DNA of 64,000 nucleotides from Desulfolutivibrio sulfodismutans DSM 3696. Lineage in GTDB: Bacteria; Desulfobacterota; Desulfovibrionia; Desulfovibrionales; Desulfovibrionaceae. Numbering within the stretch: the first letter of the stretch is position 1; each line of letters begins with the position of its first letter. Below the pieces are notes generated by a model, which did no database searches, was not told the origin of the DNA, and saw nothing but the letters and a program-made list of their open reading frames with translations. A program made the translations under genes and the position numbers. This document shows positions 1 through 10,209 of the stretch, one piece after another. Where the stretch lies: positions 682,001 to 746,000 of the forward strand of contig NZ_CP045504.1 in assembly GCF_013376455.1 (NCBI RefSeq), written 5' to 3'.

Positions 1-69
1 CAGGGACTGGCGTCCGTAGCCGGGCAGATGAAACGGAATGCGGCAGCCGGGAAACCAGGCATAGGTCAT
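1..69 (-). CDS. HdrB-like CCG-domain subunit, 5' end only (partial)
   Basis: The minus strand opens with ATG at 69 and reads without a stop to the window edge; the first residues are MTYAWFPGCRIPF. The YAWFPGC start is typical of the cysteine-rich CCG domain of heterodisulfide reductase subunit B and of the C-terminal half of GlpC. Its ATG overlaps the TGA of the upstream Fe-S protein (ATGA), so the two should be translationally coupled. By family knowledge this subunit would bind a noncubane [4Fe-4S] cluster and pass electrons between the Fe-S subunit and an acceptor. Only 23 codons are visible, so the family call rests on the N-terminal motif and context. Confidence 0.6.
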   Translation of the reverse strand, partial: MTYAWFPGCRIPFHLPGYGRQSL

Positions 70-1805
70 GGGCGGCCTCCCGTTTTCGGATCGCGCAACC
101 CGCCATCGTCCAAAAGCCCGGCCCGGGCCGCCGCCTCCACCCTGGCGTGGGCCAGGTTGCGCAGTTCGTAGAGCACGTCGGCCACCCGGATGCCCTGGGG
201 ACAGTGTTCCTGGCATTTGTAGCAGGTGGTGCAGTTCCATAGAAAATTGGCCGACAAGGCGTGCTCGGCAAGGCCCATGCGCACCAGATTCATGAGCTGG
301 TGGGGGCTGACGTCCACCTCGGCGGCCGGGATGTCCGGCAGGCGGAATATGGGGCACACCCCGGTGCACATCGAGCATTGCACGCAGTGGGCGAAGGTCT
401 CGGGGTTGTCCAGGAGCGAGGGGGAGGCGGCCAGGGTTCTGGCCACGGGCCGGGCCCGCCGGGCCAGCTTCTCCCAGACCTCTGGACCGTAGCTGCGCAG
501 GCGTACGGCCAGTTCCGGATGGCCCAGCCGGGCGGCCTCCCGTTTGGAGACCAGCCACAGATCCTGCAGGTTGATGCGCGAGGGGCAGACCACGGTGCAG
601 CGCATGCACTCGGTGCACACGAAGCCGCCCTCGGAGAAGGCGGCCAGGGCGGCCGGGGTGAGCTTTCCCGATTTTCCGGCCAGGCGGCGCATGGACAAAA
701 GCTTCTCCGAAGGCAGGATCTCCGGCGTGCCAAGGGCCAAAAAAGTCGGCAGCACGCTGCAATGGCGGCTGCAGATGCCGCAGTGGGTGCAGGCGTCCAG
801 GCCCACGGCCCGGGCCAGCGGGGCCGAAGCGTTCGGCCGGGCGGCCTCCTCCCCGGGATCAAGGCCGCGTAGCAGGATGCCCACGGGGGTGGACAGGATG
901 TGGAAGAGTTTTCCAAAGGGCAGCCAGGCCAGGGCGAACAGGCAGGCCAGAACATGGACCCACCACAGGGCGTTCGTCAGTCCGGCCCCGGCCGGGCCCT
1001 GAAGGCGCGACAGGACGCGCGACAGGGGGGCGGACACGAAGGCCGATCCGGGCGGGGAATGGCACGGGGCGCAGGACATTTCGGATATCTGGCGTCCCTT
1101 TTCCAGGTTCTCCGGGGTGGCGGCCTCCCGGGGCAGGCGAGCAACCGGAAAGGCCATGCCGCCTTCCGTGGCCCAATAGGCGCGCAGGGCGGTCAGGTCG
1201 GCGGCGTCGGGCGTGGGATAATAGTCGGTGGCCATGCGCTCGAAGGCGGCCGGGGAGACCATCTTGGTCCCCTCCAGGAAAAATCCCGAGGCGATGATCA
1301 GGCCGATCACCCCCAGGGTGAAGAAGTCCTCAAAGCGCGAGGTGCGCCGCATGTCGCGCACAAAGAGGCGGCGGCTCAGGGCGATGCCAAGGCCCAGGGC
1401 GACCATGGCCCCAAAGAGGTTGCGCAGAAACTGCCAGGGGTCGAGGGTGGGCTCGTAGCCCGGGAACAGCGGCCGGGAGATGAAATTTTCCAGGGCATGA
1501 AAAAAAAGCAGGCCGGAAAATCCGGCGAACAGGGCGAAATGCATGATCCAGCGCCACAGGCTGCCTTTGCGCAAAAGATGGCCCTGGAGCAGGATGTCGA
1601 TCAGGAAGGTAAGCCCCAGCCGGGGGGCGGCGGAAACCGCCTCGCGCCAGGAAAGGGAGCGCAACAGGGCGGCCAGGGCCCGCGACGGCGGCAGGCCGGG
1701 GACGGCCAGGGATGGGTCCGGGGCCAGCCAGCGGCCCATGCGCCATGCCGCGCCCCCGAGGCACACGGCCAGACAGGCCCACAGGATCATGGCGAAAAAA
1801 CTCAT
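66..1805 (-). CDS. Membrane-bound NarI/HdrC-like Fe-S protein with a CxxCH motif (GlpC-like electron-transfer subunit)
   Basis: From the ATG at 1805 (preceded by GGGAG) the product is 579 aa. An ATG at 1841 would add 12 residues but has no better ribosome site. The N-terminal half has several hydrophobic segments with spaced histidines, like NarI/HdrE b-type cytochrome subunits. A loop before the last membrane segment carries CAPCH (about residues 245-249), a covalent haem c motif. The C-terminal half has four CxxCxxCxxxC clusters (about 339, 397, 474 and 525), enough for four [4Fe-4S] centres, or two HdrC-like modules. It follows glpA and glpB, so it probably carries electrons from glycerol-3-phosphate oxidation into the membrane, replacing classical GlpC together with the HdrB-like protein downstream. 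Partner and acceptor are inferred. Confidence 0.75.
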   Translation of the reverse strand: MSFFAMILWACLAVCLGGAAWRMGRWLAPDPSLAVPGLPPSRALAALLRSLSWREAVSAAPRLGLTFLIDILLQGHLLRKGSLWRWIMHFALFAGFSGLLFFHALENFISRPLFPGYEPTLDPWQFLRNLFGAMVALGLGIALSRRLFVRDMRRTSRFEDFFTLGVIGLIIASGFFLEGTKMVSPAAFERMATDYYPTPDAADLTALRAYWATEGGMAFPVARLPREAATPENLEKGRQISEMSCAPCHSPPGSAFVSAPLSRVLSRLQGPAGAGLTNALWWVHVLACLFALAWLPFGKLFHILSTPVGILLRGLDPGEEAARPNASAPLARAVGLDACTHCGICSRHCSVLPTFLALGTPEILPSEKLLSMRRLAGKSGKLTPAALAAFSEGGFVCTECMRCTVVCPSRINLQDLWLVSKREAARLGHPELAVRLRSYGPEVWEKLARRARPVARTLAASPSLLDNPETFAHCVQCSMCTGVCPIFRLPDIPAAEVDVSPHQLMNLVRMGLAEHALSANFLWNCTTCYKCQEHCPQGIRVADVLYELRNLAHARVEAAARAGLLDDGGLRDPKTGGRP

Positions 1806-1879
1806 GGACGCTCCCGGGAAACGGCCCGCGCAAACGGCCACGGATGCCTCGCAGGCCAGACCGCCTTAGTCGCTACGCC

Positions 1880-3160
1880 CTAACGCCGACCGGCAAAGTC
1901 CTCCACGGCGGCATAGGACGTGGCCAGGGCCAGGCCCGCGCCGCACTTCTGGCGGGTCCAGTCGTGCCCGGCCAGGATGGAGCCCACGGCGTACAGGCTG
2001 TCGAAAGCGGCCTGTCCATCGCTCCCCAGGGGCCGAAAGCGGCTGTCCGTAGCCAGCCCGGCCCGGTTTATGCCGTGACCGGCCGGATCGAACATGTGTT
2101 CGCCATGCCACGCCGAGCGCGAGGCGGGCTGCACCACGGGCAGGCCGAACACGGACTCGATCACGCCCTTGCGATGGGGCACAAGGCCCTTGCCGAAAAA
2201 GCGGCCCGTGGCCAGAATCGCGCCCCTGGCCCGGACCTCGGCCTCCGGCGCATTCCAGCCCACGTCGCAGGCAAAGCCGCCCGATTCGGCGCGCACCCCA
2301 AGCACCAGCTTTTGAAAAAACGTCGCCACCCCCATCCGGACCATGGCCTCCTCAAAGGCGGCCTTCATACGGAGGCCGGTGACCGCCGGGGGGATGGTGG
2401 GAATCTCGAACACCGGCATGCCCAAAAGCCCGGTCAGGGCGGCCAGGGTCTCCCGGGTGCGGTAGATGCCGAGCACGGCGGGAAAGCCGACCATCTCCCT
2501 GCCCCGAAGGTGGGGAGAAAGGGCCCTGGCCAGCTCCTCGCGGTTTTTTTGGGATTCCAGGGCCAGGGCCATGGGTTCCGGATAGAGGGCCGGGCGGCCG
2601 CCGGGGAAGGGCAGTCGCACATGGGCCAGCCCCGGCCAGAAAACCCCGGCCGTCTGGGCGATCTGGGCGGAACTGAATCCCTTGAATCCTTCGAAATCCA
2701 CGATAAGGGCCGGGGGCGTGCGCCGGATGCCGTGGTCGGCGGCCCACATCCCGGCCGGAACCCGGTAGGTGTGCTTGACCGTACCCACGGGGGTCAGGAC
2801 CATGGCGTTTTTCCCGTCGTGGCCGTGATAGTCCAGGCCGATCTCCCCCAGAAAGGCGGTGAAGGCGGCGAAGGCGGCCTCGATGTCCGGACGGGACAGT
2901 TTGGCGTAGGGGTGGTCCGGCTCGTCGGCGGCCAGGGCGGTGAGCGCCGCGAACGGGTCGTCCCACAGACGGCGGTCCTTGATTGGATGCACGGCCAAAA
3001 GATCCAACAGGCCGCTGGCGAACAGGCTTTCGCCCGGGGCCCCGGCCAGGGCCACGGACAGGCCGCGCCGGATGGCCATGGCGGCGGCGGCCATGCCGGC
3101 CAGTCCCGTGCCGATGACCAGGAGGTCCACGTCGTGGCGGGGCGGCGTTGGCGCGGTCAT
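1880..3160 (-). CDS. glpB: Anaerobic glycerol-3-phosphate dehydrogenase subunit B
   Basis: The product is 426 aa. The N-terminus has an FAD-binding Rossmann motif, VIGTGLAGMAAA, within the first 30 residues. The SGLLDLLAVHP segment and a central stretch with VGTVKHTYRVP match GlpB. GlpB is the flavoprotein partner of GlpA in anaerobic oxidation of sn-glycerol-3-phosphate to dihydroxyacetone phosphate, on the inner face of the cytoplasmic membrane. The ATG at 3160 overlaps the glpA stop in an ATGA, which fixes this start against a longer open frame that lies wholly inside glpA. The gap to the membrane Fe-S gene downstream is about 75 nt. Confidence 0.88.
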   Translation of the reverse strand: MTAPTPPRHDVDLLVIGTGLAGMAAAAMAIRRGLSVALAGAPGESLFASGLLDLLAVHPIKDRRLWDDPFAALTALAADEPDHPYAKLSRPDIEAAFAAFTAFLGEIGLDYHGHDGKNAMVLTPVGTVKHTYRVPAGMWAADHGIRRTPPALIVDFEGFKGFSSAQIAQTAGVFWPGLAHVRLPFPGGRPALYPEPMALALESQKNREELARALSPHLRGREMVGFPAVLGIYRTRETLAALTGLLGMPVFEIPTIPPAVTGLRMKAAFEEAMVRMGVATFFQKLVLGVRAESGGFACDVGWNAPEAEVRARGAILATGRFFGKGLVPHRKGVIESVFGLPVVQPASRSAWHGEHMFDPAGHGINRAGLATDSRFRPLGSDGQAAFDSLYAVGSILAGHDWTRQKCGAGLALATSYAAVEDFAGRR

Positions 3161-4734
3161 GCGTCCTCCTTCCAGGTCTCGTCCCCCGGGACCAGTTCCA
3201 GGCCGAACAGCCCGCAATGCACGGCCTCCTGGAATTCGGCCTGCATGAGGGGAAAATCGAACAGGATGGGATGCACGCCCCGCCAGCGTTCGTCGAGAAA
3301 CCGGCGGATCTCGCACAGTCCCTGGTCGCCGCGCACCACCTCCGTGTCGTAGAGGTGGGCTGCGACCCGGAGACTGCAAAAACCGCCCTGGCAGGGGCCC
3401 TTGCCGATGCGGCTGCGCAGGCCGATGGACAAAAGCGTGGTTCCCGGGGAGGCGGCGGGCATGGTGCGCACGATGTCATCCACCACGCTTTTGGAGACCA
3501 TTTCGCATTCGCACAGGATGGCGTCCGTGGGGTCCGTGGCCTTGAGCCATTTTTTCGGGGCCAGTCCCGGCTCGGTCCAGCGGCCGCCCGCGTACGGGGG
3601 CATGACCGTGGTGGCCGTGAGACAGGGCGCGTCCACCCCGAGCTTGGCGCACACCAGATCGGCGGCCTTTTCGGCCATGAGCCGGTAGGTGGTGAGTTTG
3701 CCGCCGGTGATGGTCACGAAATTCTCCACGCCGTCCCGGGCATGGTCCAGAAGGGCGAATCCCCGGCTCACGGCCCGGTCGCCGCTTCCGGCGCTGGTCT
3801 TGCCGAAAAGCGGCCGCACCCCTGAATAGGCCCGGATATAGCGGGTGGCGTTGAGTTCCGGGACCATGGCCGCGCCCTCGTCGATGATCTGGTCCACCTC
3901 GGCGATGGTGGGACGGCAGTCGTCGGGGTCGGGGATGCGCACGGAGGTGGTGCCCAGGATGGACACCGTGCCGCCCGGCACCAGGATGTCCGCATCCGTG
4001 GCCGGGCGCAGGCGGTTGATGACCCGGTCGGTGATGCGGCTTTGGGTGACCAGCAGCGTCCCCTTGGAAAAAACCAGATCCACGTGCGGCCCGGCCAGGG
4101 CGGCCACCCGTCCGGCCCAGGCCCCGGCGGCGTTGATGACCAGGGAGACTTCAAGCTCGTATTCCCGGCCGTTCGCCGCGTCGCGCAGGGTCGCCGCCCG
4201 GATGCGGCCCGCATTCAGGCGAAAGCCCACCACCTGGGTCCAGGGCAGAAAACGCGCCCCGTGGGCCATGGCCTGGCCGATGTTGTCCAGGGAAAGCTTG
4301 AAGGGATCGACCGAGGCGTCGGCCACGGCATAGGCGGCAATCAGCCGGTCGGACAGGGCGGGCTCCATGTCCCGGGCGGTTTTCGCGTCCAGGCGGCTGG
4401 CGGCGATGCCGCTTTTGGCGCACAGGTCGGGAAAATCGGCCACGTAGGCCTCGTCGTCGCCGGAGACGGCCACGAAAAGCCCGCCGGTGTCCTCGACGCA
4501 GTGGGGGGCGATGCGGCGCAGGATCTCGCCTTCCTCGCGACACTCCCGGGCGGCCAGGGGATCCGAGCCCACATAGCGCGCGCCGCTGTGCAGCAGACCG
4601 TGGTTGCCGCCCGAGGCCCCGGCGTTGACGTCCTGTTTGTCCACCAGGACGCAGGCCACGCCGCGCAACGCCAGATCGCGGGCAAGTCCCGCGCCGGTGA
4701 CGCCGCCTCCAATAATGAGCACGGTGGTCCGCAC
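3157..4734 (-). CDS. glpA: Anaerobic glycerol-3-phosphate dehydrogenase subunit A
   Basis: A 525-aa FAD-dependent oxidoreductase, close to the 542 aa of E. coli GlpA. It starts with a dinucleotide-binding motif (IIGGGVTGAGLARDLALRG) followed by GASGGNHGLLHSGARY, typical of the DAO/GlpD/GlpA family. The C-terminus has a BFD-like [2Fe-2S] domain with CEC near residue 405 and CQGGFC near residue 450, a mark of GlpA rather than GlpD. It oxidises glycerol-3-phosphate to DHAP, passing electrons to the Fe-S subunits downstream. It is the first gene of a minus-strand operon, divergent from the GlpR-type repressor, which is the likely regulator. Confidence 0.92.
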   Translation of the reverse strand: MRTTVLIIGGGVTGAGLARDLALRGVACVLVDKQDVNAGASGGNHGLLHSGARYVGSDPLAARECREEGEILRRIAPHCVEDTGGLFVAVSGDDEAYVADFPDLCAKSGIAASRLDAKTARDMEPALSDRLIAAYAVADASVDPFKLSLDNIGQAMAHGARFLPWTQVVGFRLNAGRIRAATLRDAANGREYELEVSLVINAAGAWAGRVAALAGPHVDLVFSKGTLLVTQSRITDRVINRLRPATDADILVPGGTVSILGTTSVRIPDPDDCRPTIAEVDQIIDEGAAMVPELNATRYIRAYSGVRPLFGKTSAGSGDRAVSRGFALLDHARDGVENFVTITGGKLTTYRLMAEKAADLVCAKLGVDAPCLTATTVMPPYAGGRWTEPGLAPKKWLKATDPTDAILCECEMVSKSVVDDIVRTMPAASPGTTLLSIGLRSRIGKGPCQGGFCSLRVAAHLYDTEVVRGDQGLCEIRRFLDERWRGVHPILFDFPLMQAEFQEAVHCGLFGLELVPGDETWKEDA

Positions 4735-5146
4735 TCCGGTTCTCCTTGGAAGAAAGATGTCGTGTATCGGCGGCCCCCGTCGCGACCGGGACAGGCCCGA
4801 TCGCGACGGTTTCTTGGGGGGAGGCCGCCGTCCGAAGCGGGGACGGCCGCCGGGGGGTCCGGCATGGGATGGTCCCCGATTTCAGTTTACCCTTGTGAAA
4901 AGAAAAACGCAGTGATACGCACATGATGAAAAGGATGTTGTCATCACGCACATAAACCTGTCACAAAATAGCCGAGAAGCGGATTTTTGTCACCATTTTT
5001 TTCCAATAACAACAAAGTCGCGTAAACTTTTTTCAAAAACGAAAATGGATCGCGGGGTTGCGCCCGATCCGGGGAATCCGAACATGGCACATCGGGAGCG
5101 GGAACACGAGGAGCAGCATGCGGTGGCGCACGAAGAGCAGGCAGCG
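4735..5146. promoter_or_regulatory. Divergent glpA / glpR control region
   Basis: This 412-nt intergenic stretch separates glpA (left) from the DeoR-type regulator (right). It becomes AT-rich between about 4900 and 5045, as expected for back-to-back promoters. No match to the E. coli GlpR operator was recognised by eye, and no convincing -35/-10 pair could be fixed. If the regulator starts further upstream (ATG at 5084, preceded by GGGGA), the region is 62 nt shorter. Confidence 0.5.
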
Positions 5147-5944
5147 ATGACCGTCCCGGACTCCACGGGAAAGTCCGCCTCGGTGAAAAAACGCCAGGAG
5201 AAAATCCTGGCCACGGTGCGCGAAAAGGGATTCGCCACCATAGAGGCCCTGGCCAAGACCTTTCAGGTCACGCCCCAGACCATTCGCCGGGACATCAACA
5301 TGCTGACCCGGGAAGGTCTTTTGCATCGCTATCATGGCGGCGCGGGCCTGGAGTCGAGCACCGAAAACCTGGCCTATTCCGACCGCAAAGTACTGTGCCG
5401 CCAGGAAAAATGCCGCATCGCAGCCATGGTCGCCGCCCACATCCCGGACCATGCCTCGCTTTTTATCAACATCGGCACCACCACCGAGGAGGTGGCCCGG
5501 GCCCTGCACAGCCACCAACGCCTGCGGGTCATCACCAACAACTTAAACGTGGCCGGCATCCTGGCCGGATACGACAACGTGGAGGCGATCATCGCCGGGG
5601 GGCTCATCCGCCACCGCGACTGCGGCATCATCGGCGAAGCCACCATCGATTTCATCCAGCAGTTCAAAGTGGATTACGGCATTATCGGCATCTCCGGCAT
5701 CGACCTGGACGGAACCCTTCTGGACTTCGACTTCCGCGAGGTGCGCGCCGCCCGGGCCATCATCGACAACTCCCGCAAGACCTTCCTGGTGGCCGACCAC
5801 ACCAAGTTCGGCCGCAACGCCATGGTCCGCCTGGCGGACATCACCGAGATCGACGCGCTTTTCACCGACGCCATGCCGCCCACGGCCCTGCGCGAAAAGC
5901 TTGAGGCCGCCGACGTGAGCTATTACGTGGCCGACCAGGACTGA
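5147..5944 (+). CDS. glpR: GlpR-like DeoR-family transcriptional repressor
   Basis: A protein of about 265 aa from the ATG at 5147; an in-frame ATG at 5084 is an alternative. The N-terminal DeoR helix-turn-helix reads FQVTPQTIRRDINML. The C-terminal sugar-phosphate isomerase-like domain has IGTTTEEVA, NNLNVA, GGLIRHRDCGIIGEAT and GISGIDLDGTLLDFDFREVR, close to E. coli GlpR throughout. GlpR represses glycerol genes and is released by glycerol-3-phosphate. Its position between the dehydrogenase operon and the transporter genes says it controls both. The start is the least certain part. Confidence 0.88.
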   Translation: MTVPDSTGKSASVKKRQEKILATVREKGFATIEALAKTFQVTPQTIRRDINMLTREGLLHRYHGGAGLESSTENLAYSDRKVLCRQEKCRIAAMVAAHIPDHASLFINIGTTTEEVARALHSHQRLRVITNNLNVAGILAGYDNVEAIIAGGLIRHRDCGIIGEATIDFIQQFKVDYGIIGISGIDLDGTLLDFDFREVRAARAIIDNSRKTFLVADHTKFGRNAMVRLADITEIDALFTDAMPPTALREKLEAADVSYYVADQD

Positions 5945-6272
5945 TTCCGGGCGCGCCGCCGTCCGGCCTCCCTCTTGGATTGGCCCCCGGGCGGGCCCGG
6001 CCGCATTCCCTTTCGATGTCCAGACGCCTGCCACGGGCCGGGGAGGGCATTCCGGCCGCCTCCCCCCGCATGCCGCAGGGCGCACAATTCTTTCAATCCC
6101 TCCAATGAGATGGCATTTATTTTCGGTTTGTTACAAAAACATTTCTTTTTTCGCTTGAGAAAAAACCCTGAAGCTGCTATTCCCTTTTTTCGAAACCGAG
6201 TCTTCACTATTTGAAATAATACGTTATTTTAAGATGTTCGCCCCCACAATAGGCGAAGGCGGGGAGCCGGGG
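5945..6272. promoter_or_regulatory. Leader and promoter region of the glpSTPQUV operon
   Basis: This 328-nt non-coding stretch goes from GC-rich to strongly AT-rich after about 6110. TTGAGA at 6155-6160 is followed after 17 nt by TATTCC (6178-6183), a weak sigma70-like pair. A perfect 16-bp palindrome lies at 6214-6229. The layout, promoter-like pair and then palindrome before the first ATP-binding gene, fits a repressed promoter, but no site was proven. Confidence 0.45.
6214..6229. promoter_or_regulatory. 16-bp palindrome, candidate GlpR operator
   Basis: AAATAA-TACG-TTATTT has perfect 6-bp arms. It sits 43 nt upstream of the glpS ATG at 6273 and about 30 nt after the candidate -10. It differs from the E. 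coli GlpR consensus, so assignment to this regulator is positional inference only. Confidence 0.4.
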
Positions 6273-7358
6273 ATGAGTTTTTCAATCTCGAAAGTCGACA
6301 AGCGTGTCGGGCGGGAGACATATCTCTCCGACATCAATCTGCAACTCGAATCCGGGTCGCAAAACGTCATCCTGGGCCGCACCCTGGCCGGGAAGACCAC
6401 GCTTTTGCGCATCATGGCCGGACTCGACCGTCCCTCGCGCGGCAGCATCGCCGAGAACGGCAAGGACATGACCGGCGTTTCCGTTCGCAAGCGCAACGTG
6501 GCCATGGTTTACCAACAGTTCGTCAATTATCCATCGCTTTCGGTCTTCCACAACATCGCCTCGCCGCTCAAACTGGCCGGCATGGCCAAGGCCGACATCG
6601 CGGCCCGGGTGCGCGAGGTGGCGGCCGTGTTGCACATCGATCCTTTTCTGGAGCGCCTGCCCCAGGAACTGTCCGGCGGGCAGCAGCAACGCACGGCCAT
6701 CGCCCGGGCCCTGGTCAAGGACGCCTCGCTTTTGCTGCTGGACGAACCTCTGGTCAACCTGGACTACAAGCTGCGCGAAGAACTGCGCACCGAATTGCGG
6801 GAAATTTTCAGCAAGCGGGACTCCATCGTGGTCTACACCACCACGGAACCCTCCGAGGCGCTCATGCTCGGCGGCAACCTGGTGGTCCTGCACGAGGGCC
6901 GCGTGCTCCAGACCGGCCGGGCCGAGGAGGTTTACCGCTGTCCGGCATCGGTCAAGGTGGCCGAGATTTTAAGCGATCCGCCCATCAACATCCTGCGCAC
7001 GCGGGCGGACCAGGCCATGGCCCATCTGGGCGACGGGTTGTCCGTGCCTTTGGACGGACATCTCGCCGACCTGCCCCCTGGCGACTACTTTTTCGGGGTG
7101 CGCTCCCACCACCTGTTTTTACGCCGCCAGCATCCCCGGGACATCGAGCTGCACGGCCGGGTGGAGTTGGCCGAGATCAACGGCTCCGAGACCTTCATCC
7201 ACATGACCTACAACGGCCATCCGCTGGTGGTCCAGGAAGAGGGCGTCCACCAGCGCCGCATCGGCGAGGCCATTCCGTTTTTCGTGCGTCCCCGCAAGTT
7301 CTATATCTTCGACCGGGACGGCGCCCTGGTGCGTGCGCCCCTGTTCGAAGACGTGTAA
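6273..7358 (+). CDS. glpS: Glycerol ABC transporter ATP-binding protein GlpS
   Basis: A 361-aa ABC ATPase. The start is the ATG at 6273, preceded by GGGGAG; an upstream ATG at 6234 lacks a ribosome site. Walker A is GRTLAGKTT, in the unusual G-x-TLAGKT form seen in GlpS; the signature is LSGGQQQR; Walker B is LLLLDEPLVNLD. The C-terminal third is a TOBE-like domain. This protein is one of two different ATPases in the GlpSTPQUV transporter known from rhizobia, where it energises glycerol uptake. The other five components follow in the same order. Confidence 0.85.
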   Translation: MSFSISKVDKRVGRETYLSDINLQLESGSQNVILGRTLAGKTTLLRIMAGLDRPSRGSIAENGKDMTGVSVRKRNVAMVYQQFVNYPSLSVFHNIASPLKLAGMAKADIAARVREVAAVLHIDPFLERLPQELSGGQQQRTAIARALVKDASLLLLDEPLVNLDYKLREELRTELREIFSKRDSIVVYTTTEPSEALMLGGNLVVLHEGRVLQTGRAEEVYRCPASVKVAEILSDPPINILRTRADQAMAHLGDGLSVPLDGHLADLPPGDYFFGVRSHHLFLRRQHPRDIELHGRVELAEINGSETFIHMTYNGHPLVVQEEGVHQRRIGEAIPFFVRPRKFYIFDRDGALVRAPLFEDV

Positions 7359-7381
7359 TTCCGCCAACGAGGTACGTTTTC

Positions 7382-8476
<1,095 letters not shown>

Positions 8477-8533
8477 ACGGCCGCGTGGTCCAGTGCGCGT
8501 TTTTGGGATTCACAACTCGAAGAGAGGGACGAC

Positions 8534-9409
8534 GTGGAGAAGTGGGACGACAACAAGGCCTGGTTTCTGGTCTTGCCGGTCTTTTTAGTGGTGGCCTTTA
8601 GCGCCATCATACCGCTTATGACCGTGGTCAATTATTCGGTTCAGGACATCATGGCCCCGGGGCAGGGGATTTTCGTCGGCCCCGAATGGTATCGCGAGGT
8701 GCTGCACGACCCCAGGCTGCATGAGGCCTTCCTGCGCCAGTTGATCTATTCCTTCACGGTGCTGGCCATCGAGATCCCCCTGGGGATCGCCGTGGCCCTG
8801 ACCCTGCCCTCCAAGGGCTGGACCGTCTCGGCCTGCCTGGTTCTTTTGGCCCTGCCGCTGCTCATCCCCTGGAACGTGGTCGGCACCATCTGGGTGGTCT
8901 TTTCCCGCCCCGACATTGGCCTGTCCGGGATGACCATAAATGAACTTCTGGGCATTCCCTACAACTACACCGCCGATCCCATGGACAGTTGGCTGACGGT
9001 GGTCATCATGGACATCTGGCACTGGACGCCGCTGGTGGTTCTTTTGTGCTACGCCGGGCTCCAGGCCATCCCCGAGGCCTATTATCAGGCGGCCAAGATC
9101 GACGGGGCCTCGCGCTGGGCCGTGTTCCGGTTCATCCAGCTTCCCAAAATGCGCGGCGTGCTCATGATCGCGGTGCTTTTACGCTTCATGGACAGCTTCA
9201 TGATTTATACCGAGCCGTTCGTCCTGACCGGCGGCGGCCCCGGCAACTCCACCACGTTTTTGAGCCAGTTCCTCACCAAAATGGCCATCGGCCAGTTCGA
9301 TCTGGGACCGGCGGCGGCGTTCTCGCTCATCTACTTCCTGGTCATTTTGCTCTTAAGCTACATCTTCTACACCGTGATCACCAACCTCGGAAAAGGAGTG
9401 GCGAAATGA
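8534..9409 (+). CDS. glpP: Glycerol ABC transporter permease GlpP
   Basis: A 291-aa integral membrane protein of the MalF-type permease family, starting at GTG 8534 after GAGAGGGA. About six hydrophobic segments are visible. The EAA loop region reads EAYYQAAKIDGASRWAVFRFIQLP, including the conserved E-A--DGA---F--I-LP pattern that contacts the ATPase. Its stop overlaps the glpQ start (ATGA), showing translational coupling. It forms the transmembrane channel with GlpQ. Confidence 0.87.
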   Translation: MEKWDDNKAWFLVLPVFLVVAFSAIIPLMTVVNYSVQDIMAPGQGIFVGPEWYREVLHDPRLHEAFLRQLIYSFTVLAIEIPLGIAVALTLPSKGWTVSACLVLLALPLLIPWNVVGTIWVVFSRPDIGLSGMTINELLGIPYNYTADPMDSWLTVVIMDIWHWTPLVVLLCYAGLQAIPEAYYQAAKIDGASRWAVFRFIQLPKMRGVLMIAVLLRFMDSFMIYTEPFVLTGGGPGNSTTFLSQFLTKMAIGQFDLGPAAAFSLIYFLVILLLSYIFYTVITNLGKGVAK

Positions 9410-10209
9410 AGGTGAACGGCCGTCAGATCGTGCTGCTCCTGTATCTGGGATTTCTTCTTCTGCCCATTTATTGGCTGGTGAACATGTCGTTTAAGACCAC
9501 CGAGGAGATCCTCGGCGGCTTCAGCATGCTTCCTGACGACTTCACCATGGCCAACTACCGGATGATATTCACCGACAGTTCCTGGTACATGGGCTACATC
9601 AACTCCATCAAATACGTGGTCTTAAACACGGTCATCTCCCTGTCCGTGGCCCTGCCCGCAGCCTACGCCTTTTCGCGGTTCCGGTTTCTGGGCGACAAAC
9701 ACATGTTCTTCTGGCTTCTGACCAACCGCATGTCCCCCCCGGCCGTTTTTTTGCTGCCCTTTTTCAACTTCTACCAGACCGTGGGCCTTTTCGACACGCA
9801 CATCGCCGTGGCCCTGGCCCATTGCCTGTTCAACGTGCCCCTGGCGGTCTGGATTTTGGAAGGATTCATGTCCGGCATCCCCCGGGAGATCGACGAGACG
9901 GCCTTTATCGACGGCTACAGCTTTCCCCGGTTTTTCTTCACCATCTTCATCCCCCTGGTGAAGGCCGGCATCGGCGTCACGGCCTTTTTCTGCTTCATGT
10001 TCTCCTGGGTGGAACTGCTTCTGGCCCGGACCCTGACCACGGTCAACGCCAAGCCCATCGCCGCCACCATGACCCGGACCATCAGCGCCGCAGGCATGGA
10101 CTGGGGGGGCCTTGCCGCCGCCGGGGTTTTGACCATGATCCCCGGGGCCATCGTGATCTGGTTCGTGCGCAACTACATGGCCAAGGGCTTCGCCCTGGGC
10201 CGGGTCTGA
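9406..10209 (+). CDS. glpQ: Glycerol ABC transporter permease GlpQ
   Basis: A 267-aa MalG-type permease beginning at ATG 9406, overlapping the glpP stop. There is an N-terminal membrane segment, a periplasmic loop and several further hydrophobic helices. The EAA motif reads EIDETAFIDGYSFPRFF. It partners GlpP in the transporter. It is unrelated to the phosphodiesterase also called GlpQ; the name follows the GlpSTPQUV nomenclature. Confidence 0.86.
   Translation: MKVNGRQIVLLLYLGFLLLPIYWLVNMSFKTTEEILGGFSMLPDDFTMANYRMIFTDSSWYMGYINSIKYVVLNTVISLSVALPAAYAFSRFRFLGDKHMFFWLLTNRMSPPAVFLLPFFNFYQTVGLFDTHIAVALAHCLFNVPLAVWILEGFMSGIPREIDETAFIDGYSFPRFFFTIFIPLVKAGIGVTAFFCFMFSWVELLLARTLTTVNAKPIAATMTRTISAAGMDWGGLAAAGVLTMIPGAIVIWFVRNYMAKGFALGRV

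Noticed and set aside
900-1883. Long plus-strand frame over the membrane Fe-S gene
   Set aside because: Gly/Gln/Arg-biased shadow of the minus-strand gene, whose Fe-S and haem motifs are clear.
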